In this document: piece after piece, positions 57,870 through 64,000 of the stretch
How positions within the stretch are numbered: position 1 is the first letter of the stretch
How the letters are laid out: the number at the start of each line of letters is the position of its first letter
Assembly: GCF_003575965.1 (NCBI RefSeq)
Contig: NZ_QWJJ01000014.1
Span: forward strand, 86,912-150,911
DNA: 64,000 nt
Direction: 5' to 3'
Source: Pseudooceanicola sediminis
GTDB lineage: Bacteria > Pseudomonadota > Alphaproteobacteria > Rhodobacterales > Rhodobacteraceae
The notes under the pieces: generated by a model
Databases searched by the model: none
What the model was told of the DNA's origin: nothing
Seen by the model: only the letters and a program-made list of their open reading frames with translations
Program-made: the position numbers and the translations under genes

Positions 57870-57980
57870 AGGCCAGATGAGAGAGCCCGGTCGCGCGATA
57901 TGCGCGGCCGTTTCGCGTTTGTGGTCGTGGGATGTGGTGGGGGCTGGTCTGTGGTCCTGCTTGCTGCGGTCTTGTTTGCG

Positions 57981-58748
57981 TCAGTCCTGCCGGCGTTGGT
58001 CCTGCTTGTTACGGGGGACGCAGGGGATGTGGCTGCGGGATACTCGATAGGCTGCGTCGGGATGTGGCGGCTTGCCGTGATGGCGGCTCCAGAACCTTGG
58101 CCCGCCGCGCCGCACGAACAGGGGCAGGGTGAGTACCAGGCCGAGGAGGAAGCCGCCGGCATGTGCCCAGTAGGCGACGCCGCCTGTCGTCGGGTCGGAG
58201 CCTAGTCCATTGAAGAGTTGCAGCGCGAACCACAGCCCCAGCATGATCCAGGCCGGAACCGTGATACTGCGGAAGAAGACGAGCAGGATCACCAGGATAT
58301 CGACCCGAGCGCGGGGGAACAGCAAGAGGTAGCCACCGAGGACGCCGGCGATGGCGCCCGAGGCTCCGACGGTGGGAACCGTGGAGGCGGGGGCGGCGAG
58401 AGCCTGGGCAAGGCCTGCGCCCACGCCTGCGGCGAGATAGAAGCCGAGAAACCCGAGGTGGCCCATCTCATCTTCGAGGTTGTCACCGAAAATCCACAGA
58501 AAGAGCATGTTTCCGGCCAGGTGCAGCATCCCGCCGTGCAGGAACATCGACGTGATCAGTGTCAGCGGCGCCTCACCGGCCGTGATGTTCGCCGGGATCA
58601 TCGCATGGCGGGCAAAGATGGTCTGGATGCTGCGCGGGTCCTGAAACGGGCCGACATAGTAAAAGAACACCAGAATATTGAGGAAAATCAGCGCGTAGGT
58701 GACCAGGGGGCGGCCAAGGGAGGGGTTGTGATCGCGCAGGGGGAACAT
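57981..58748 (-). CDS. Rhomboid-family intramembrane serine protease
   Basis: The 255-residue membrane protein starts MFPLRDHNPSLGRPLVTYAL. It has the catalytic serine in VGASGAIAGVLGGYLL (GxSG, about residue 131), the catalytic histidine in YWAHAGGFLLGLVL (about residue 205) and the HGGMLHLAGNMLFLWIFG oxyanion-helix region. It cleaves membrane helices. A basic, His/Arg-rich cytoplasmic tail follows the last helix. Confidence 0.93.
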   Translation of the reverse strand: MFPLRDHNPSLGRPLVTYALIFLNILVFFYYVGPFQDPRSIQTIFARHAMIPANITAGEAPLTLITSMFLHGGMLHLAGNMLFLWIFGDNLEDEMGHLGFLGFYLAAGVGAGLAQALAAPASTVPTVGASGAIAGVLGGYLLLFPRARVDILVILLVFFRSITVPAWIMLGLWFALQLFNGLGSDPTTGGVAYWAHAGGFLLGLVLTLPLFVRRGGPRFWSRHHGKPPHPDAAYRVSRSHIPCVPRNKQDQRRQD

Positions 58749-58789
58749 CGCGCGACGCTGGGGGCAAAGACGCGCGAGGTCAAGCGGCT

Positions 58790-59392
58790 TTGGGGACGGT
58801 TTCGGGCCGTCTTTACACGGCGGGTTTTGCGGCTATGGTCCGGTGGCTTGTCCCTGGCGGGCCGCATGCGGTGCGCCAGGGACAAGCGGTGGCCCGCACG
58901 AGCAATATCTCTGGTCGGCAGGTAGGTAATTGGTGGGAGTGGTTCTTCGGGCCGTTCTCGGCCTACTCGGACAAGTTCATCGCGCTCGACATTCCGGGGC
59001 CGACGCGGCGCATCCTGATCGCCTTGCAGGGCGGGCAGGTGCGCCTGGGCGAGATCTTCCTCGGCACCAGTTTCCCGATTGGCGCGGCCCAGGTGGGCAG
59101 CACCGAAGGGCGCTCGATCAGCGGCAGCCGCTACAGCTTCAACGACTATGGCAGTCTGACCCTGGCCAAGGGCCCGACGCGGGTCGAGATGGATTATCGC
59201 GTCGTCGCCTCGAAGAGCCTCTGGGACCAGACCAAGCCCGAGCTGGATCGCAACTCCGGCTCGCTGGTGGCGGCCATCGGCTCCACCACGCGCGCCTCCA
59301 GCGTGCAGTTCGGCATCCTCGGCCCCGTCAAGTGGGGCGAGGACCTGCCGGATGAGTACGAATATTCCTTCACCATCACAGGAGTGGCCTGA
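58790..59392 (+). pseudogene. Phage tail protein, truncated 5' end
   Basis: The open frame holds 200 codons. The convincing part begins near 58925 (GNWWEWFFGPFSAYSDKFIAL) and continues with LQGGQVRLGEIFLGTSF and ends SFTITGVA. It reads as the C-terminal part of a phage structural protein that contacts tail fibre. The first ~45 codons have different character and span the inverted repeat, so the original 5' portion is probably lost. The stop overlaps the next ATG (TGATG), a phage-style coupling. Confidence 0.55.
58846..58887. repeat. Perfect 14-bp inverted repeat with inner palindrome
   Basis: GCTTGTCCCTGGCG (58846-58859) is repeated inverted as CGCCAGGGACAAGC (58874-58887). The 14-base loop itself holds the 10-bp palindrome CCGCATGCGG. 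The structure lies about 100 bases upstream of the rhomboid start and at the edge of the phage-like region, inside the apparent reading frame of a truncated phage gene. Confidence 0.75.
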
Positions 59393-59747
59393 TGCCCGTT
59401 CCCGAGTTTACCCCCTTCACCGGCCTTTTGCCCTCCGAAGGCGATCCCGCCACCTTTCCGCCGCGTGCACAGGCGCTGTTTGAATGGTTTACGGTCACCG
59501 GCGCGCCGCTGATATTCTTGGGGCGGCTGGCGGTGCGGGGCTGCGCTATTCCAACACGCCCGCCTATCCGATGGCGGTTCATGCCAGCAACAAGCTGATC
59601 GTCGGGGCGACACCCTCCAGCGTCATTACCTCGAATGCCAAGGTCGCGCTGGCCGAGATCCATGACGTCCTGTTCACCGACGCAGAGGTCGCGCAGGCCT
59701 ATCAGCAGATCAAGGGGATCATGGCCGAAGAGGGGGTCTCAGTCTGA
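59392..59747 (+). pseudogene. Phage tail-fibre protein, internally deleted and frameshifted
   Basis: The start MPVPEFTPFTGLLPSEGDPA is typical of tail-fibre N-termini in Rhodobacteraceae prophages and overlaps the upstream stop. Around 59510-59540 the protein-like reading moves to another frame, which continues SNTPAYPMAVHASNKLIVGA through DAEVAQAYQQIKGIMAEEGV to a stop at 59747. The middle of the protein is missing. The result looks like N- and C-terminal ends joined by a deletion. Confidence 0.6.
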
Positions 59748-59755
59748 GACCCCCT
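59731..59755 (+). terminator. Perfect 12-bp palindrome over the tail-fibre stop codon
   Basis: AGGGGGTCTCAG and CTGAGACCCCCT flank a single central T and cover the last codons and stop of the tail-fibre remnant. It would fold into a strong hairpin in RNA. There is no T-run, so termination would be imperfect. Confidence 0.5.
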
Positions 59756-59759
59756 GACC

Positions 59760-59921
59760 TCACATCGCGTCGAAGTCGCGGGAGTCATATTCCTCCCCCT
59801 GAAACGGCCGATATTGCCATGCGCCCTTGTGCCAGCGTCGCATCCGCTTCGTGCCGAACCACGACATGTGCGGATGCCATTCTGAATAAGATTGTGAACG
59901 TTTGGCCTGCCACCTGGCCAT
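59760..59921 (-). CDS. Possible small phage-region protein (53 aa)
   Basis: The frame MARWQAKRSQSYSEWHPHMS... SRDFDAM encodes a basic, Trp-rich, 53-residue protein, with a possible upstream GTG start (IRRLMARW). It lies between the tail-fibre remnant and the holin-like gene. No family recognised and no clear ribosome site, so it may be a remnant. Confidence 0.35.
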   Translation of the reverse strand: MARWQAKRSQSYSEWHPHMSWFGTKRMRRWHKGAWQYRPFQGEEYDSRDFDAM

Positions 59922-60343
59922 CAGACGGCGGATCACGCGGCGTCAGAGTGTGACTGAGGTGTGTCCGATTGGGAGACAGCGTGCCCCCTCATGTCAAGCG
60001 CGCGTCTGATCGTGAATTTTGGCATTATATTCTCCCCTTGGGCCGCAACATCACAGTTTGTCACTGAACTGTCACTAGAAAATTCTTCCTTCGGTTGAAA
60101 TCGGGGGAGAAGCAGAACGCAATCACGGGTGGCAGGAAGCCCGATCCCGCCACGGGTCCCGCTCGCACCAGTGGGCGACGTCATGGCTGTCAGGTCTCTT
60201 GCTCTCCATGCCGGTGTGCAGTCCCGGCCTGCGGATTGGCAGACCTATACGGAGGTCGCCGCGCGACCCGCGTATCACTTCACCGGTGAGGATGGCGCAA
60301 GCCTTACCGCCCAGACACTCAGCAGACACTTGGGGGCATGTGC
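59922..60343. other. Phage-region gap, no supported gene
   Basis: About 420 bases with lower GC in the first half (for example 60000-60110) and no frame with a protein likeness. A cgcaagcc-rich region leads into the holin-like gene. Confidence 0.4.
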
Positions 60344-60655
60344 ATGTCAGATCAGCAGAGGCTGGAACGGATCGAACAGACGCTCGACAAGCTGTCTGAC
60401 GTGGTGGTCCAGCAGGCCCGGATGCAGGAACAGCTGGTGACGCTGTTCAAGCGGATGGAGCGCTATGACCGGGACCAGGGCCTGCTGGCCCGCAAGCATG
60501 AGCAAGAGCAGGCGCTCCTGACGGAGAAAGTGGTGCTGCTGGAACGTCTCAGCATCGGACGCGGGATCTTCTTTCGTGCGCTCGACAAGGCGATCTGGCT
60601 GATCGCGGGCTGTCTGGTCGCGGCGGCAGCGACGCTTCTGGACCGACCGCCCTGA
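60344..60655 (+). CDS. Holin-like phage protein (coiled coil plus one membrane helix)
   Basis: The 103-residue protein starts at ATG 60344, with GGGGG at good spacing; an ATG two codons earlier is too close to it. It has a long charged coiled coil (QRLERIEQTLDKLSDVVVQQ onward) and a C-terminal membrane helix (AIWLIAGCLVAAAATLL). Proteins of this design precede endolysin genes in many alphaproteobacterial prophages and may act in lysis. Here it directly precedes an interrupted endolysin. Confidence 0.65.
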   Translation: MSDQQRLERIEQTLDKLSDVVVQQARMQEQLVTLFKRMERYDRDQGLLARKHEQEQALLTEKVVLLERLSIGRGIFFRALDKAIWLIAGCLVAAAATLLDRPP

Positions 60656-60686
60656 TACACCCGGCCCGCGCAACACCCTGACCCAA

Positions 60687-60713
60687 GGCCCCGGAAACTC
60701 CGGGGCCTTTTGC
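60687..60713 (+). terminator. Rho-independent terminator between holin-like and endolysin genes
   Basis: GGCCCCGG AAACT CCGGGGCC is followed by TTTTGCTTT: a perfect 8-bp GC stem with a five-base loop and T-rich tail. Confidence 0.85.
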
Positions 60714-60729
60714 TTTGAAGGAGACAGAA

Positions 60730-60822
60730 ATGCGGAAGAACTATCAGCTTATCCAATCCTGGATCGGCCTGTCGGAGGGGGGCTATGTGCATCATCCCGA
60801 CGATCCTGGCGGCGCGACGAAT
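60730..60822 (+). pseudogene. GH108-type phage endolysin, cut after 31 codons
   Basis: MRKNYQLIQSWIGLSEGGYV, ending HHPDDPGGATN, is the N-terminus of a family 108 muramidase, including the catalytic-glutamate SEGGY motif. GGAG lies seven bases before the ATG. After codon 31 the sequence changes to insertion-sequence transposase in a different frame, so no functional lysozyme is made. The lost remainder is not visible in the window. Confidence 0.75.
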
Positions 60823-62169
60823 CTACGAGTTCTCGATCGAGACGCATGTCCCGGCCGACCACATGCTCCGGGCGGTGAACCGGTTTGTCGATCTGGCCGG
60901 GATCCGGAAGCATCTGGCACCGTTTTACAGCTCCACCGGGCGACCGTCGGTTGACCCCGAGCTGATGATCCGGATGCTGCTGGTTGGCTACATCATGGGT
61001 ATCCGTTCGGAACGTCGGCTTTGCGAAGAGGTCCATCTTAACCTCGCCTACCGTTGGTTCTGCCGCCTCGATCTGACCGACCCGGTGCCAGACCATTCGA
61101 GCTTCTCCAAGAACCGGCACGGCCGCTTCCGTGACAGCGATCTGCTGCGCCATCTGTTCGAGACGGTGGTTGCCCGCTGCATCGCGGAGGGATTGGCAAG
61201 CGGCCAGCGATTTGCGGCAGACGCCAGCATCATTCAAGCAGACGCGAACCGGCAGAACTCGACACAAAAGGCGGATTGGAAACCGGACAAGATCGATCCC
61301 GAGGAAGCGCCGCGGGCGGTAAGGGAATACCTGGCAACGCTCGATGATGCGGCGTTCGGCGCGGCCAGCCCGGTCGAGCCGAAGTTCACCTCGCATTCCG
61401 ATCCTGCGTCGCAATGGAGCGGGGCACGGGGTGGTCCAGCCTATTTCGCCTATTCCACCAATTACTTGATCGATACCGACAGCGGCGTGATCCTCGTCGT
61501 GGAGGCCACACGCTCGATCCGCCAGGCCGAGGTTGGATCGGTGCGGACGATGATCGATCGTGTGAGCGATACCTTCGCCCTACAACCAGAACGCCTGATC
61601 GCCGACACTGCCTACGGCACGGGTGAGATGCTGGACTGGCTGGATCGTCAACGCGGGATCGCGCCTCATATCCCGGTGTTTGACAAGTCGGCGCGCCGAG
61701 ATGGAACATTCGAACGTGCTGACTTCACCTACGATGCCGAGCAGGACACCTACACCTGTCCGGGCGGCAAAGTACTGAAGCAAAACCGCCGGGCCTTCAG
61801 GACGGCCAGAGAGCAGAAGCCTGACGAGAATGGGATGCTGCGCTACCGGGCCATCAAGGCCGACTGCGATGTCTGCGAACTGAAAACACGCTGCTGCCCG
61901 AAGGCGCCTGCACGCAAGGTGCTCCGGTCGATCTACGAGCCATCCCGCGATCGGGCCCGTGCGATCGCTCAGACCACGGAATACGCGATATCCTGCAAAC
62001 TGAGGAAGAAGGTTGAGATGCTGTTCGCCCTTCTGAAGCGGATCCTGGGCTGAACCGTCTTCGATTGCGTGGCCCTCTCGGCGCGCGCGACGACTTCCAC
62101 CTCGCAGCCACCGCCCAGAACCTCCGGAAGCTCGCAAAGCTCCTGCCGCCACCACAAACCGCGTGCTGA
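60785..62169 (+). pseudogene. IS1182-type transposase, N-terminally truncated and frameshifted
   Basis: From about 60823 the frame matches IS1182-family transposases: YEFSIETHVPADHMLRAVNR, ELMIRMLLVGYIMGIRSERR, LCEEVHLNLAYRWFCRL and RFAADASIIQADA, with the late KVEMLFALLKRILG. The usual first ~12 residues and start are missing, replaced by endolysin sequence read out of frame from 60785. After ILG (62050) one base appears lost: the normal tail LNRLRLRGPLGARDDFHLAA continues in the +1 frame to a stop at 62169. Confidence 0.85.
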
Positions 62170-62250
62170 CCGGGGACAGATCTGGACGCGCTTAATCTCG
62201 CAAAACAATCAACGGGGATGCTGGGGCGAGTTTTTCAACGAAATAAGCCC
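60823..62250 (+). mobile_element. Damaged IS1182-family insertion sequence
   Basis: It spans the transposase remnant and a right-end flank with gcgagtttttcaac at about 62227, a terminal pattern I associate with this IS type. The left terminal repeat and the transposase start are absent, so the left boundary at 60823 is a deletion or recombination junction. The right boundary is an estimate. Confidence 0.65.
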
Positions 62251-62395
62251 TGAACGAACCCAAGGCACCAGACGCCGACTTGCGATAGCTGACCTTCGCT
62301 GCGCGGGTCGCGAACTAGTAAGATGCGGGACGAAGTGTGAATTCGCTGCGGCTGAGCCAATGGCTGCTTTCAGAGTTCCTTCGTTCAGAAGCGGC

Positions 62396-62698
62396 CTAAG
62401 ACAGCGAGGCCGCCCAGCCCAAAAAATCCTCAAAGAGGAAACGAACGCCCTCGTCTGGAATTACCCAGTCGCCCTTCGACTCTTTAAACCATAGTGAGCC
62501 TAGATCAGTCTCGTTGTTTGCTAAGAGTTTCTCGCAGTATGTGACTAATTCCCGCACTGCTTGATCACCGTATCGCATGGCGAAACTCTCATAGAGCTCC
62601 CTGCGCCCGTGCGGGGTGTCGGCCCAACCAGGATGAACGACATCAAGGTCCTGATGAAATTGCAGGGTGAAGTCATAGAATGATTGTGGGGGCTTCAT
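62396..62698 (-). CDS. Putative immunity protein to the RNase A-like toxin
   Basis: The 100-residue acidic protein starts MKPPQSFYDFTLQFHQDLDV and ends in FEDFLGWAASLS. Its ATG lies one base after the toxin stop, so the two are co-translated. Small acidic proteins of about this size directly follow toxins in contact-dependent inhibition and other polymorphic toxin loci. The QFHQDLDV opening resembles that of CdiI-type immunity proteins, a weak resemblance. Base composition is lower in GC than the surrounding chromosome. Function is inferred from position. Confidence 0.65.
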   Translation of the reverse strand: MKPPQSFYDFTLQFHQDLDVVHPGWADTPHGRRELYESFAMRYGDQAVRELVTYCEKLLANNETDLGSLWFKESKGDWVIPDEGVRFLFEDFLGWAASLS

Positions 62699-62699
62699 A

Positions 62700-63749
62700 T
62701 CAGTCAACCCTCGGATATGATGTGACAATGACAAAACCGTCTGGCATTTCAGGTGCGTGCCGAATGAACGTTCCGACATCAAAGGTCCGACGCACCCGGA
62801 CCGGTGAGGAAGTCCTTTGAGTTATCTTGTAAGCCTCTGTTCCTGTAACGGAATTGAATGTGCTTGTAACAAACGCATCTGGAAGCTCCCCACGTGCAAC
62901 AGCGTTTACGATTTCAGAGTTCTGAGCAAGATTGGAATTCGTAAGCTTTTGGGCCGCTTCAAGGGATGGAAACGTCCCGTGCCGCCAACGATAAAGGCTA
63001 AAGAAAAGCGTTCTCCCGCGCGGGGTGCTAACCGATCCGATTAGGAAGGCTTCACTTTTTCCGACATGCAGGGCAATGGTGTGACCACCGCCCGCCTCAT
63101 GGACTGAAAGGTCTTGTGAAGGAATGCTGCCATCGGAACCGGCTAGAATTACGTTGCTTTGAGGTGCTGGCGCAATCGGTTCCGCATAACATCTACAGTT
63201 ATGCGCTTCGCCAGGATGCCCGCTCGCCGGGGGATCATCCCAACGAAACACTAGGTCGTCATATTCTGCATGACTATCGCGCACCTTGGCATCGTCCTGC
63301 GAGCGCCAAATATACCTCTCAATGCCAAGGTCTTCTTGCCGGAGCGGATTGATCAGCCCGGCGAAGGCCCGCAAAAGGCGTTCTTCCATAGCCATTCGAA
63401 GCGGTCGAAGCCGTTGCGGGTGATTTTGATATTCGCTGAATATGCTCTCAAGCCGCGCGTCCCATGCGTTTAGCGCTTCCACCTTTGCATCGGACACATC
63501 TCGCAAATCGGATGCCGAAACAGTTGGCACTGTGTCAGGCGGCGTCAGCGTGCTCAGCAGCATCAGGGTGTTTTCGGAAATCGCCTGATCGAGGCTTTCG
63601 CTGAAATCGGCCCGTAAAGCTGAATAGTTTGGGAAAGTCGATTTGAGCGATAGCCCCGCGCGGCGACCAACGATGCGGCCATCGCGCCGTGCGAGAACAT
63701 AATAGCCGTTGCCGCCGTGTCTAAGGAAGTCGCTGAAACTGTGTTGCAT
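62700..63749 (-). CDS. Phage head-morphogenesis / RNase A-like toxin fusion protein
   Basis: The 349-residue protein starts at ATG 63749 after GGGAGG. Residues ~1-140 are a helical region. Residues ~143-191 hold the SPP1 gp7/Mu F head-morphogenesis motif: YIWRSQDDAKVRDSH, VFRWDDPP, then GHPGEAHNCRCYAEPI. Residues ~215-349 match the RNase A-like bacterial toxin domain of CdiA C-termini: HEAGGGHTIALHVGKSEAFL, with H228, and a C-terminal IVTSYPRVD with T343 and Y345. At position 239, where the family has an arginine (LLAR), this protein has Ser. GC content is lower than the chromosome's. The immunity-like gene follows. Confidence 0.8.
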   Translation of the reverse strand: MQHSFSDFLRHGGNGYYVLARRDGRIVGRRAGLSLKSTFPNYSALRADFSESLDQAISENTLMLLSTLTPPDTVPTVSASDLRDVSDAKVEALNAWDARLESIFSEYQNHPQRLRPLRMAMEERLLRAFAGLINPLRQEDLGIERYIWRSQDDAKVRDSHAEYDDLVFRWDDPPASGHPGEAHNCRCYAEPIAPAPQSNVILAGSDGSIPSQDLSVHEAGGGHTIALHVGKSEAFLIGSVSTPRGRTLFFSLYRWRHGTFPSLEAAQKLTNSNLAQNSEIVNAVARGELPDAFVTSTFNSVTGTEAYKITQRTSSPVRVRRTFDVGTFIRHAPEMPDGFVIVTSYPRVD

Positions 63750-63937
63750 GAAACCTCCCGGCAAGTGTGGAACAGGTTCTATTCACAATTGGTAAAGAAA
63801 GCCCAACATCACCGTTCGCAACGCTCTAGAGGAAAGCAACTCACTCCGCTCGCGTCAGAACCGGACATTCATGCGTTTCGCAGCATCGGTTACTCGGGCT
63901 CAAAGCCGCTGACGTTGCCTCCAGGAGCTAATCCAGT
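63750..63937. other. Gap between toxin gene and IS3-type element
   Basis: This 190-bp AT-richer stretch contains the toxin promoter region. A plus-strand frame across it lacks a family or ribosome site. Confidence 0.4.
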
Positions 63938-64000
63938 TTGAGATAGACTCTGGCCCCACCGAAAGGACCAGAGATGAAACGCAGCAGATTTACCGAAGAC
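63938..64000 (+). mobile_element. Left end of an IS3-family insertion sequence (runs off the window)
   Basis: TTTGAGATAGACTCTGGCCC resembles an IS3 terminal repeat (TGA-starting). A CTCTGG (63948-63953)/CCAGAG (63968-63973) inverted repeat lies just before the first gene. The rest lies beyond the window, so the class is inferred from the first codons. Confidence 0.6.
63974..64000 (+). CDS. IS3-family transposase OrfA, first nine codons
   Basis: The nine codons MKRSRFTED match the start of many IS3-family OrfA proteins (MKRSRFTE...). AAAGGACCAGAG precedes the ATG. The gene continues beyond 64000. Confidence 0.65.

Noticed and set aside
63717-63941. A 74-codon plus-strand frame upstream of the toxin gene
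   Set aside because: It overlaps the toxin start in antisense and has no ribosome site or family.

Overview
The window looks like a chromosomal segment of an alphaproteobacterium, most likely of the Rhodobacteraceae (Roseobacter group). The DNA is GC-rich with strongly G/C-biased third codon positions. It carries lineage-typical families (GapR-like DUF2312, DUF2842, YcjX with a DUF697 partner, PPK2) and tightly packed operons whose genes often overlap by ATGA or TGATG. Assignments come from reading motifs by eye; no database search was run.

Layout. 1-3.9 kb: 3' part of a transporter-fused histidine kinase and a FliM/FliN-like protein with an acidic repeat tail. 4.4-6.6 kb: a sulfide/persulfide-handling operon (metallo-hydrolase, two YeeE/YedE halves, DUF442 protein). 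6.8-9.8 kb: small proteins, GapR and an iron-type ABC permease. 9.9 kb: tRNA-Thr, followed by about 1.4 kb with no convincing gene. 11.4-20.9 kb: large catalase, then an eight-gene overlapping operon of glycosyltransferases, PIG-L deacetylase, NodS-like methyltransferase and acyl-CoA dehydrogenase-like protein that ends in an ECF sigma factor. 21-26.4 kb: Crp/Fnr regulator, YcjX operon and truA. 26.6-37.5 kb: aminotransferase and a probable amine uptake and gamma-glutamylation cluster. 37.5-43 kb: TerB-like protein, PPK2, MFS transporter, HWE kinase and two 22-residue membrane peptides. 43.2-58.7 kb: housekeeping genes (pyrG, secG, purA, valS, metF/metR, inositol-phosphatase family, rhomboid) plus a lone molybdenum hydroxylase subunit coupled to a DUF2235 hydrolase.

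58.8-64 kb is a decayed mobile region. It has truncated tail-fibre genes, a holin-like gene, an endolysin cut after 31 codons by a damaged IS1182-type element, and the start of an IS3-type element. Between the insertion sequences lies the most notable locus: a protein joining a phage head-morphogenesis (SPP1 gp7/Mu F type) motif to a C-terminal RNase A-like toxin domain of the CdiA-CT kind, followed one base later by a small putative immunity gene.

Two regulatory threads recur. GGAAC-N16/17-(C/T)GTT promoters of the EcfG general-stress type precede the catalase and one tiny membrane peptide, in the same window as an EcfG-like sigma factor and an HWE kinase. Translational coupling is pervasive, so most multi-gene functions here are probably made at matched levels.
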